NCBI GenBank assembly: GCA_030642005.1
Contig: DAOWOP010000116.1
Coordinates: 1-8,160 of the forward strand
Reading direction: 5' to 3'
DNA length: 8,160 bases
From: Planctomycetales bacterium
GTDB taxonomy: Bacteria > Planctomycetota > Phycisphaerae > SM23-33
Numbering within the stretch: position 1 is the first letter of the stretch; each line of letters begins with the position of its first letter. The notes beneath the pieces are model-generated. The model saw only the letters and a list, made by a program, of their open reading frames with translations. It ran no database searches and was not told the DNA's origin. Positions 1 through 7,014 of this stretch are shown in pieces. A program made the position numbers and the translations under genes.

Positions 1-357
1 CGAATCGACGGGAAAGTTCCATGGAAAGTCTTCAACGTTCAGACGGTCCCGGAGAGTTTCCTGATGAAAATAGTCGCAACCAAACCGGACACCGTCCTGA
101 TCGTCGATGCGCTGAACTTTGACGCAGAACCGGGCGCGGTGGAGTTGTTTTCGTCGGATTCGCTGACGGGCCAGGGTCCGAGCACTCATGGGCCTGCGCC
201 GATCGCGTTTTTGGACGTGCTGAATATGTTCCATCCCTGCCGGCGGGTCGTGCTGGGCATCCAGCCGATCTGTGTGGATTTCGGTTCGGAGATGTCCGAC
301 AAGATCGCCGCAGCGGTGGATTTCGTCTGTGAAGCGTTTCTAAAAGCCGGCAGATGA
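1..357 (+). CDS. Hydrogenase maturation endopeptidase, HycI/HyaD type (C-terminal part)
   Basis: The reading frame is open from base 1, so the true start lies left of the window and 118 residues are visible. The family cuts a C-terminal peptide off the large subunit of [NiFe]-hydrogenase after nickel insertion, in the cytoplasm. Visible marks are TVPES (15-19), LIVDALNFD with the nickel-sensing Asp36, PG (44-45), STH with His63, and LGIQP followed by a stretch ending in a helix with EMSDKI. The order and spacing match E. coli HycI (PEN, LLIVDATDMG, PGE, TTH, LGIQP). The N-terminal GxGN motif and first metal-binding acid are outside the window. An internal ATG at 64 is not the start, because upstream codons already match the family. 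The gene is convergent with glmM, with 36 bases between stops. It suggests that a hydrogenase locus lies to the left. HycI rather than HyaD subtype is likely but not certain. Confidence 0.88.
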   Translation, partial: RIDGKVPWKVFNVQTVPESFLMKIVATKPDTVLIVDALNFDAEPGAVELFSSDSLTGQGPSTHGPAPIAFLDVLNMFHPCRRVVLGIQPICVDFGSEMSDKIAAAVDFVCEAFLKAGR

Positions 358-375
358 GCGCAGCGAATCTGCCGG
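347..375 (-). terminator. Hairpin between convergent genes, probable glmM-operon terminator
   Basis: A perfect 9-bp inverted repeat, CCGGCAGAT (347-355) and ATCTGCCGG (367-375), has an 11-base loop. Read on the minus strand it lies 18 bases after the glmM stop and is followed by CTTTTAGA, a short U-run, so it may end the glmM transcript. The plus-strand side has no U-run. The left arm overlaps the stop codon of the hydrogenase protease gene, so the same hairpin could also slow 3' decay of that mRNA. Function is inferred from position and structure only. Confidence 0.5.
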
Positions 376-393
376 AATCGGCGATAAAATCTT

Positions 394-1749
394 CTACCCA
401 AGCACCTCTTCGGCGATTTTTCGCACCTCTTCGGCGATTTTCCCGGCGGATTCGGCGTCGTCGGCCTCGGCTACGATACGCATTATCGGCTCGGTGTTCG
501 ATGCCCGGATGTGCATCCAGCCAGCGGGCAAATCCACTCGCAGGCCGTCTTCATCATTGACTTTTGCCCCAGGCCGGGAGGCGAACGCCTCGCGCACCGC
601 CGAAAGTATTTCCGCCGCCGCGCCCTGCGGACAGGGGAACCTGTCTTTCAGCATATGATACCTCGGCAGTTCCGCGACCAGTTCGCTGACGGCATTACCC
701 GTCTCATCCAGGAAATTCAGCATCAGCGCGATGCCGACGAAACTATCGCGCACGAGCACCATTCGCGGGTCTATCACGCCGCCGCCGCCTTCTCCGCCGA
801 AGACGCAGCCTTCGCGCACCATCACGGCTGCGACATTGGCCTCGCCGACCGGCGTGCGATGCAGTTTCACCCCGGCAGACGCTGCTATGTCGTCCATCAT
901 CCGCGAGGTGGACAGGTTCGTCGCCAGAGGCCCTTTTCGCTGCTTGAGCACAAAGGCCGACGCCAGCGCCAGCGTGTATTCCTCGCCGATGAACTTGCCG
1001 GTCTCATCGACGATGACCAGCCGGTCGGCGTCGGGGTCCTGGGCGAAGCCGATGTCGGCCCCGTGCTGCCGGACGGCTTCGCACAGGCCGGTGAGGTTGG
1101 CGGCAATCGGTTCCGGCTCGTGGGCAAATTCGCCCGTCGGCTCGCCGTTGATGTGGACAAGTTCACAGCCAAGTTTATTAAGCAGCAGGGCGGTTCCTTC
1201 GCAGCCCGCCCCGTTGATGCTGTCGAGAACCACCTTGAATTTCCGCCCGGCGATGGCTTCGGCGTCCACGATGTCGCAGACGGCTTTGACGTGCAAGTTG
1301 TGGGTCTGGTCATTTTGCGTAATCGTTCCGGGCGTCTCGGCTGTTGGAAATTTCCCGCTTTGCCAAATCTCTTTCAACCGCTCGGCCTGCTCTGCCGGCA
1401 GGTTCAAGCCTTCGGGTGTCATGAACTTTATGCCGTTGTATGGTGCGGGGTTGTGGCTGGCGGTGATGACGATCCCACCGCCCGCGGAGAGGTGTTTTAT
1501 CATCAGCGCCACGCCCGGCGTGCTGACGATGCCGAGGTCGATTACATTCACGCCGCCAGCGTTTAGGCCGACGATAACGGCGTCGCGGATCATCGGACCT
1601 GACGGACGGCTGTCCCGCCCCAGGGCGATTGTCGCCCCCGCCGGCAGCATCGTCGCAAACGCCCGTCCGAACTGCTCTGCCACCTCGCCCGTCAACGCCT
1701 CGCCGACAATACCACGCACACCGCTGACGCTCACCATCAATCGACTCAT
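394..1749 (-). CDS. glmM: Phosphoglucosamine mutase (phosphohexomutase family)
   Basis: 451 residues, alpha-D-phosphohexomutase fold, cytoplasmic. The expected reaction is glucosamine-6-phosphate to glucosamine-1-phosphate, feeding UDP-GlcNAc for peptidoglycan. All four active-site loops are present: the phosphoserine loop TASHNPAPYNG (96-106, Ser98), the Mg loop DPDADR (238-243), the sugar loop GGEGGGGVIDP (318-328, Glu320) and the phosphate loop RASNTEP (415-421). The SGVRGIVGE start (9-17) is also typical. The GEGGGG sugar loop and RASNTEP resemble the archaeal-type GlmM/PMM branch more than E. coli GlmM, which has GEQSGH and a SGTEP-type phosphate loop. Phosphomannomutase or phosphoglucomutase activity therefore remains possible. 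The ATG start has AGGG about nine bases upstream. It is the last gene of the likely hppA-rsfS-argS-glmM operon. The last residues hold a 7-residue tandem repeat (KIAEEVR, KIAEEVL) encoded by a 21-base duplication. Confidence 0.9.
   Translation of the reverse strand: MSRLMVSVSGVRGIVGEALTGEVAEQFGRAFATMLPAGATIALGRDSRPSGPMIRDAVIVGLNAGGVNVIDLGIVSTPGVALMIKHLSAGGGIVITASHNPAPYNGIKFMTPEGLNLPAEQAERLKEIWQSGKFPTAETPGTITQNDQTHNLHVKAVCDIVDAEAIAGRKFKVVLDSINGAGCEGTALLLNKLGCELVHINGEPTGEFAHEPEPIAANLTGLCEAVRQHGADIGFAQDPDADRLVIVDETGKFIGEEYTLALASAFVLKQRKGPLATNLSTSRMMDDIAASAGVKLHRTPVGEANVAAVMVREGCVFGGEGGGGVIDPRMVLVRDSFVGIALMLNFLDETGNAVSELVAELPRYHMLKDRFPCPQGAAAEILSAVREAFASRPGAKVNDEDGLRVDLPAGWMHIRASNTEPIMRIVAEADDAESAGKIAEEVRKIAEEVLG
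402..441. repeat. Tandem 19-base repeat at the 3' end of glmM
   Basis: The same 19 bases occur at 402-420 and 423-441, a period of 21 bases or seven codons, with only the two linking bases between copies. They encode KIAEEV twice at the C-terminus of GlmM and add two helical turns beyond the phosphate-binding domain. The near-identity suggests a recent in-frame duplication. Confidence 0.85.
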
Positions 1750-1767
1750 CTTTATTTGTCCCTATAC

Positions 1768-1795
1768 CCTACGACCTATGACCTACGACCTATCC
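1768..1795. repeat. Degenerate 7-base tandem repeat in the argS-glmM spacer
   Basis: Four consecutive heptamers in phase: CCTACGA, CCTATGA, CCTACGA, CCTATCC, with related sequence (CCTATAC) just before them at 1761-1767. They fill most of the 51-base spacer between the argS stop and the glmM start. On the minus strand the units read TAGGTCN, and the related flank supplies the AGGG that can serve as the glmM ribosome binding site. Other heptamer tracts lie at 4305-4332 and 7513-7604. Confidence 0.8.
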
Positions 1796-1800
1796 GTAAT

Positions 1801-3798
1801 CTACATCTGTTCAACGGTTTCTATTCCCAGCAGTCCCAGGCCGGTGCGGATCGTCCGCCCCGTCGCTTCACACAGCCCAAGCCGGCTTGAGCGTGTCGGC
1901 TCGTCGGATTTCAGAACCGGGCAGGACTCGTAAAATGTCGTGAATGCCCCAGCCAGGTCGAAAAGATACCCGCAAAGCAGATGTGGCAGCGATTCGTCGG
2001 CAACGGCCTGAACGGCTTCGGAAAATTGCAGCAGTTTCACCGCCAATGCCCGCTCGGCAGGGTCTGTTATTAAAATATTCGTAAAATTCGTGTAATTCGT
2101 GGACTTTATCTTCCGAAAGATGCTTCGTATGCGGGCATAGGCGTATTGCATGTACGGGGCGGTGTTGCCGTCGAGCGCCAGCATCTTATCCCATGAAAAA
2201 ACGTAATCACTGGCGCGGTTGTGTGCCAGGTCGAAGTATTTGACCGCGCCGATACCGACTTTTTTAGCGATATCGAGTTTCTGCTCTTCAGGAAGGTTGG
2301 GACTTTTTGTATTAACGAGGCCGAGGGCTTGCCGTTCGGCGCTATCCAGTAAATCCATCAACTTTACCGTTCCGCCCTCGCGAGTCTTGAAGGGGCGGTT
2401 GTTCTTGTCCATCATCGTGCCGAATGGGACATGCTCCAGCGAAACGCCTTCCGGCGCGAATCCCGCCTCTTTCGCCACGGCGAATATCTGGCGGAAGTGC
2501 AGCGCTTGGCGCGAGTCGGTTACATAGAGGATGCGATCCGCGTGAAGTTGCTTCTCGCCTTCGGGAAGCGTTCCGACGCGATAGCGTATCGCCGCCAGGT
2601 CCGTCGTTGCGTAGAGATACCCGCCGTCGGACTTCTGCACAATCACCGGCAGCCGCTCACCATCTTTATTCTTGAACTCATCAGGAAAGACGCACTGCGC
2701 GCCGTCGGATTTTTCCAGAAGCCTTTTTGCCTCAAGGTCTTCAATCACTTTGCTGAGTTGCTTGCGGTATTTTGATTCCCCACGTGTGCGTCTGTATTTG
2801 TGTTCGAGAGGAACGCCTAACCTGTAGTAAATTTCATCGCATTTATGGCGAGTAAGTAATTTTGCATAACACCAACCCTTGAATTCCTGTCGGTTCTTCG
2901 GCTTATCGGTCTCCTGGAGCATCTTTGTTACATAGCTGGAAACTTTTGCTAATTCCACCCGTTTATGTTTGGGGGGAGAGTCTATTATCAAACCAGTGCC
3001 TTTAGCGAGAGACTCAACAAGATTCACGAATTGATAGGCGGGCAGCAAATCTATCAGGGTAAGACTTTTATTCCTGACGACTTCCTTCAAATAGGGATGG
3101 AAGGCATTTTCTCCATCCCAGTCGTTATTCAGGTCTTCCTGTTGCTGGTTGTGAATGAGCAACAGCGCTTCTTTTCGCTTTGCGACGTCATCTTCGGCTG
3201 AAACGGCTTTCAGGCTCTCATAATTTCGCTCGATATACTCGGGATCGTTACGCACCTTTTCCATACAAAGATGCCACATTCCGAGGATGACTTTCCCGAA
3301 TTGTGTTCCCCAGTCACCGACGTGGTTTTGGCGGATGACGGTGTGGCCCAGGAAATCGAGCACGCGGGCGAGTGCGTCGCCGATGATGGTGGATCGCAGG
3401 TGGCCTACGTGCATTTCTTTGGCGAGGTTGGGGGCGGAATAGTCCACTACGATGGTTTGCTGCGAAGCCGCAAGCGGTACGGAGAGATGCTCCTCGTCCG
3501 TGAGACTTTCGGCGATTTGTTGTTGGAGTAAGTCGTTTTTGAGCGTGATATTGATGAATCCCGGCCCGGCGACTTCGAGATTTTCGGCGATGTCGGATAA
3601 ATCCACAGCGGCGACGATTTTATCGGCCAGTTCGCGCGGGTTGATTTTCAGGCGTTTGGCGACGGACATTACGCCGTTGACCTGGTAATCGCCGAACTGC
3701 GGCCTGGCCGACGGCGCGACGATGGCCGGTGCGTCTTGTCCGCCGGCCTCGCTCATCGCAGCCGACAGACGCTGCTCAAGTTCTCGACGAATATTCAT
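1801..3798 (-). CDS. argS: Arginyl-tRNA synthetase with an extra internal domain
   Basis: 665 residues, cytoplasmic class I synthetase that joins arginine to tRNA-Arg using ATP. The N-terminal tRNA-binding domain (about 1-110) has the FGDYQ motif (35-39). The catalytic domain has SAPNLAKEMHVGH with the HIGH-equivalent HVGH at 130-133, GDWGTQFG (161-168), DGGYLYATTD (391-400) and, near the place of the KMSKS loop, FGTMMDKNNRPFKTREGGTV (459-478). The C-terminal anticodon-binding helical domain follows and ends in GLLGIETVEQM, close to the usual LGLLGIE...M ending. The family is usually 550-600 residues. The excess is mainly an insertion at about 221-306 before the KLLTRHKCDEIYYRLGV segment, plus a repeat-derived linker at 565-577. 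The ATG start follows MNIRRELEQRL, typical of the family, but no clear ribosome binding site is seen because a repeat occupies the upstream spacer. It lies 75 bases after rsfS and 51 before glmM. Confidence 0.95.
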   Translation of the reverse strand: MNIRRELEQRLSAAMSEAGGQDAPAIVAPSARPQFGDYQVNGVMSVAKRLKINPRELADKIVAAVDLSDIAENLEVAGPGFINITLKNDLLQQQIAESLTDEEHLSVPLAASQQTIVVDYSAPNLAKEMHVGHLRSTIIGDALARVLDFLGHTVIRQNHVGDWGTQFGKVILGMWHLCMEKVRNDPEYIERNYESLKAVSAEDDVAKRKEALLLIHNQQQEDLNNDWDGENAFHPYLKEVVRNKSLTLIDLLPAYQFVNLVESLAKGTGLIIDSPPKHKRVELAKVSSYVTKMLQETDKPKNRQEFKGWCYAKLLTRHKCDEIYYRLGVPLEHKYRRTRGESKYRKQLSKVIEDLEAKRLLEKSDGAQCVFPDEFKNKDGERLPVIVQKSDGGYLYATTDLAAIRYRVGTLPEGEKQLHADRILYVTDSRQALHFRQIFAVAKEAGFAPEGVSLEHVPFGTMMDKNNRPFKTREGGTVKLMDLLDSAERQALGLVNTKSPNLPEEQKLDIAKKVGIGAVKYFDLAHNRASDYVFSWDKMLALDGNTAPYMQYAYARIRSIFRKIKSTNYTNFTNILITDPAERALAVKLLQFSEAVQAVADESLPHLLCGYLFDLAGAFTTFYESCPVLKSDEPTRSSRLGLCEATGRTIRTGLGLLGIETVEQM
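2074..2100 (-). repeat. Three 9-base repeats encoding a TNY-TNF-TNI linker inside argS
   Basis: On the minus strand three in-frame nonamers follow each other: ACGAATTAC, ACGAATTTT, ACGAATATT, preceded by CC. They encode Thr-Asn-Tyr, Thr-Asn-Phe and Thr-Asn-Ile at residues 569-577 of ArgRS. This is the variable linker between the conserved YARIRSIFRK helix and the helix starting at DPAERALAVKLL. A relative with CCACGGATTAC and ATTACACGGATT lies at 3801-3860 in the opposite orientation. It is best read as a dispersed repeat that landed in a tolerant linker and stayed in frame. Confidence 0.7.
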
Positions 3799-3800
3799 TA

Positions 3801-3910
3801 GTCCACGGATTACCCGCCTTCGCCAGGCTACGGCGTGGCAAGCACAGATTACACGGATTATAAAAAAGATATTTTAATCTGTTCTCTGCGTCCTTTGCGC
3901 CTCTGCGGCC
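3801..3910. repeat. Composite repeat in the rsfS-argS spacer, running into the rsfS 3' end
   Basis: At least three repeat-like pieces are joined. The first, CCACGGATTAC (3803-3813), and ATTACACGGATT (3848-3859) look like one nonamer-type element split by a GC-rich insert (3814-3845) with CGCC and GGCG arms. Next comes an AT-rich stretch (3861-3880) and then CTCTGCGTC, CTTTGCGCC, TCTGCGGCC (3884-3910), an almost 9-base period. The last piece encodes the C-terminal tail of RsfS, and the AT-rich piece supplies its stop codon. Similar short strings occur, as I remember, between genes of many environmental bacterial genomes; I cannot test that here. Confidence 0.65.
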
Positions 3911-4278
3911 CTCTTTTCCCATCGAACTCGCGGGGCGTCGCCCCAGATGAGTTCGAGGTCGTAGTATCGGCGGTGTTCTTCGTCGAAGATGTGCACGACG
4001 ACGTCGAAGAAATCCAGCAGGACCCATTGGTCTGATTTCAGCCCGGCGACATGGAATGCCCTGTGTCCGGCCTTGGCTCCGGCGTCGGCGATTTCGTCGG
4101 CGACAGATGCCATTTGCCGGCCTGAGGTTCCGGTGAAAATCGCGAAATAATCCGCCACCGGGCTTATACCGCGAAGGTCCAGCACGACGATGTCTTCGCA
4201 ATGGCGGTCGTTGGCGATGCGAGCGGCTTCAATCGCCAACTGGCGAGTAGTTATCTTTCTGACCTTCGTCTTTACCAT
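3874..4278 (-). CDS. rsfS: Ribosomal silencing factor RsfS (Iojap/DUF143 family)
   Basis: 134 residues from the ATG at 4276-4278. RsfS binds protein uL14 of the large ribosomal subunit and blocks joining with the small subunit, lowering translation when nutrients are scarce. Family marks are DYFAIFTGTSGRQ (43-55), ADEI (60-63), the W-x-LLDFFDVVVHIF core (85-98), RRYYDLELIWGDA (103-115). The domain ends there. The last 14 or so residues, EKRAAEAQRTQRTD, are basic, low in complexity and encoded by the dispersed repeat at 3884-3910, so they are probably not part of the fold. A TTG codon directly precedes the ATG and could extend the protein by one residue; no good ribosome binding site decides between them. 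It is 54 bases after hppA and 75 before argS in one likely operon, which pairs two translation genes with HppA and GlmM. Confidence 0.92.
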   Translation of the reverse strand: MVKTKVRKITTRQLAIEAARIANDRHCEDIVVLDLRGISPVADYFAIFTGTSGRQMASVADEIADAGAKAGHRAFHVAGLKSDQWVLLDFFDVVVHIFDEEHRRYYDLELIWGDAPRVRWEKRAAEAQRTQRTD

Positions 4279-4304
4279 CAAATCAAATTGAATCCGGTCT
4301 TTTT

Positions 4305-4332
4305 ACTAGTCCCTAGAACCTAGTCCCTGTCT
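4305..4332. repeat. Degenerate 7-base tandem repeat in the hppA-rsfS spacer
   Basis: Four in-phase heptamers, ACTAGTC, CCTAGAA, CCTAGTC, CCTGTCT, end exactly at the hppA stop codon (4333-4335). They make up about half of the 54-base spacer. On the minus strand AGGGACTAG occurs twice, 14 bases apart. The CCTA core matches the heptamers of the argS-glmM spacer. The tract is 27 bases or more upstream of the rsfS start, too far to be a normal ribosome binding site. Confidence 0.7.
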
Positions 4333-7014
4333 TTACTGTATATGTAACCACTCCGCGATCTGCGGGGCGAATTTGACGATAAGCCCGGCGAATACGACTG
4401 ATACCATGCTCATCAGTTTTATCAGTATGTTCAGGCTAGGCCCGGATGTATCCTTGAACGGGTCGCCGACGGTATCGCCGGTAACGGTGGCTTTGTGGTT
4501 ATCGGAACCTTTTCCGCCGAGTTTGCCGCTTTCGATATATTTTTTGGCGTTATCCCACGCTCCGCCGGCGTTTGCCATGAATATCGCCATTGCGAATCCG
4601 CAGGTAAGCCCGCCTGCCAGCAGGCCCAGCACGCCGGAGACATCCAGCACCAACCCGACACCGACGGGAACCACCAAAGCCAGCAGTGACGGGATAATCA
4701 TCGCCTTCTGCGCCCCGGCTGTCGATATATCCACGCATCTGGCGTAGTCGGGCTTGCCCGTGCCTTCCATAATGCCGGGAATCTCGCGGAACTGCCTGCG
4801 AACTTCCTTGACCATATCGGCAGCAGCCCTGCCTACCGCCTTCATCGTCATAGCGCTGAACAGGAACACCAGAAGCACGCCGGCGAACATCCCGCACAGC
4901 ACCTTCGGGTTCATCAGCGTTACGTCATAGAAGGCCATGTACTGACGAAGATCGGCCTTGCGAGCGGAAACGAGTTGGAGGCCCGTTGCCTCTATCGACT
5001 GTACACGTTGCATATATTCGCTAAGTCCTTTTGGTGGGGATATCATTATTTTAATGCGACTAATGTTATCTTCGTCGGCGTCAGAAAGGACCGCACCGGA
5101 GACCAAGCCGGTTTTCAAGTCGCCAGGTACTTTCGACATCGCCATATACGCGCTGAAGCACTCGTCGGAGGTTCCTTCTTTGGTCTTCATGGCGAATTTG
5201 CGATGGCCCGTGTAGTAGAGTTTGCCGACGCCGGCTTTGGCGTCTTCTTTGGCTTCGGATATCTTGGCGACGATGGCAGTCATTGCTTCGCGGTTTTGTC
5301 CGACGCGGACTTCTTCGACGTATGCCGCCAGCAGCGCAAGCGCCGTCAGAGCGGCTGATCCTATGGCGAAGCCCTTGCCGGTCGCGGCGGTTGTGTTGCC
5401 GAGCGTATCGAGCGCGTCTGTACGTTTGCGGACTTCCGGGGGCTGGCCTGTCATTTCGGCGTTTCCGCCGGCGTTGTCGGCGATGGGGCCATAGGCGTCG
5501 GTCGCCAGTGTGATGCCGAGAGTCGCCAGCATACCAACGGCGGCGATTCCCACACCGTAGAGTCCCAGCGACATATTCTCGAACCCGCCGGCGAACGAGT
5601 AAGCGGCCATGATGGCGACGATAATCGTCGCCAGCGACGCCCAGGTGCTCTTCATTCCTTCAGCCACGCCGGAGATAATGACGGTGGCGGGTCCAGTCTC
5701 GGCGCTTTCGGCGATCTCGCGGGTGGGGCGGTAGTCGTAACTGGTGTAGTATTCGGTGGCCTTGCCGATGATGATACCGGCCACCAGCCCGGAAACGATA
5801 GAACCCCACACGCCAAGCCAGGATACGCCGTCGATGCCGCTCAACAGGACGTAGCAGACACCCAGTGCGGCTGCGACGATGAGGAAACTCGATCCGTTGA
5901 CACCGCGACCAAGAGCGCCCATAAGTTGCTTCATGGATGCGCCTTCCTTGGTGCGGACGATGTAGATTCCGATGATGGACAGAAGGATGCCGACACCGGC
6001 CAGTACCATCGGCAGCGCCAGCAGTCGAACCTGCTCGGCAAGGACGAGGTCGAGTCTGGAGGCCGCTGCCACACCCAGTGCGGCGGTCGCCAGGATTGAG
6101 CCGCAGTAACTCTCATAGAGGTCGGCACCCATTCCGGCTACGTCGCCGACGTTGTCTCCGACGTTATCGGCGATTGTGGCGGGGTTACGCGGATCGTCTT
6201 CGGGGATACCGGCTTCGACCTTGCCGACCAGGTCGGCTCCGACGTCGGCGGCCTTGGTGAAGATGCCTCCGCCGACGCGGGCGAACAGCGCCTGCGAACT
6301 GGCGCCCATTCCGAACGTCAGCATGACGACGGTTACTTCGACCAGGCTCATGTCAAAGTGTCCCCAGCCCATCGCACCGTACAGCCAGGGCGCGAATTTG
6401 GTGAGCAGCAGGAACCACATCGCAATGTCCAGAAGCCCGAAACCGACGACGACCAGTCCCATAACAGCCCCTGCCCGGAAGGCGATGGTTAGTCCTCGAT
6501 TGAGGCTTTCCTTTGCGCCTTGTGTTGTGCGGTTGGACGCCATCGTGGCGGTCTTCATACCGAGGAAGCCGCACAGGCCGCTGAAGAACCCGCCGGTCAG
6601 GAATGCAACGAATACGATCTGATGCTGTGCGCCGATGCGTCCCATGATGTACAACAGTATCGAGACCACGACAAAAAAGATGGCTACGACCTTGTACTGC
6701 CGGCGCAGGTAGGCGTAAGCGCCCTGTGTAACATGGGCGGCGATTTCCTTCATCTTCTCGTCGCCCTCGTTGGCGGCCTTGACCTGGCGGTAGAATATCC
6801 AGGCGAACAACAGGGCGATGACCGAACCTACCGGCGCGATCCACCAGAGCAGAATCGGATGGAAGTGTGAGAAATCCAGCAGGCCACCGGTCGCATCTGT
6901 ATTCCCGCCGTCAGTTCCCGCCATTGCGGGTCCAGCCAGAACCAGGAGAACCATTCCGGCAGCCAGTACCGGCAACAAAACACGCCAGTTAGTCGATTTT
7001 GTTTTCTCAATCAC
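4333..7014 (-). CDS. hppA: Ion-pumping membrane pyrophosphatase, potassium-dependent type
   Basis: 893 residues, inner-membrane enzyme that hydrolyses pyrophosphate and pumps H+ and/or Na+ outward. Visible are the catalytic DVGADLVGKVE (257-267), DDPRNPATIADNVGDNVGD (273-291), DAYGPIADNAGGNAEM (506-521) and the C-terminal NAGGAWDNAKK (815-825) and GDTVGDPFKDTSGPSLNI (846-863). GNTTAATGKG (539-548) has Ala543 and Gly546 where potassium-independent enzymes have Lys and Thr, so it should need K+. I cannot decide between H+ and Na+. Many hydrophobic helices span the length. A signal-peptide-like start (hydrophobic 12-28, AMA-G at 30-33) precedes the usual first helix (about 54-75). The family is usually 660-770 residues. 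The surplus is the N-terminus and an insertion at about 571-695. The GTG start is set by AAGGAG seven bases upstream; an ATG at 7017-7019 is out of frame and meets a stop. Confidence 0.96.
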   Translation of the reverse strand: MIEKTKSTNWRVLLPVLAAGMVLLVLAGPAMAGTDGGNTDATGGLLDFSHFHPILLWWIAPVGSVIALLFAWIFYRQVKAANEGDEKMKEIAAHVTQGAYAYLRRQYKVVAIFFVVVSILLYIMGRIGAQHQIVFVAFLTGGFFSGLCGFLGMKTATMASNRTTQGAKESLNRGLTIAFRAGAVMGLVVVGFGLLDIAMWFLLLTKFAPWLYGAMGWGHFDMSLVEVTVVMLTFGMGASSQALFARVGGGIFTKAADVGADLVGKVEAGIPEDDPRNPATIADNVGDNVGDVAGMGADLYESYCGSILATAALGVAAASRLDLVLAEQVRLLALPMVLAGVGILLSIIGIYIVRTKEGASMKQLMGALGRGVNGSSFLIVAAALGVCYVLLSGIDGVSWLGVWGSIVSGLVAGIIIGKATEYYTSYDYRPTREIAESAETGPATVIISGVAEGMKSTWASLATIIVAIMAAYSFAGGFENMSLGLYGVGIAAVGMLATLGITLATDAYGPIADNAGGNAEMTGQPPEVRKRTDALDTLGNTTAATGKGFAIGSAALTALALLAAYVEEVRVGQNREAMTAIVAKISEAKEDAKAGVGKLYYTGHRKFAMKTKEGTSDECFSAYMAMSKVPGDLKTGLVSGAVLSDADEDNISRIKIMISPPKGLSEYMQRVQSIEATGLQLVSARKADLRQYMAFYDVTLMNPKVLCGMFAGVLLVFLFSAMTMKAVGRAAADMVKEVRRQFREIPGIMEGTGKPDYARCVDISTAGAQKAMIIPSLLALVVPVGVGLVLDVSGVLGLLAGGLTCGFAMAIFMANAGGAWDNAKKYIESGKLGGKGSDNHKATVTGDTVGDPFKDTSGPSLNILIKLMSMVSVVFAGLIVKFAPQIAEWLHIQ

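Noticed and set aside
511..1933. Long plus-strand open frames (511-1566 and 731-1933) opposite glmM and the end of argS
   Set aside because: They run antisense to genes with complete family motifs, and their own translations are low-complexity mirror products without any recognisable motif.
3094..3119. Inverted repeat GGGATGGA / TCCATCCC inside argS as terminator or regulatory site
   Set aside because: It encodes in-frame residues of the ArgRS insertion and has no U-run; 8-bp repeats of this kind arise by chance in coding DNA.
3776..4201. Minus-strand frame overlapping rsfS
   Set aside because: It is an Arg/Pro-rich out-of-frame reading of rsfS and the repeat spacer; the rsfS frame carries the conserved motifs.
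4881..6844. Arg-rich and Ser-rich alternative frames on both strands across hppA
   Set aside because: They overlap a single uninterrupted pyrophosphatase frame with all catalytic motifs; no frame break needs explaining.
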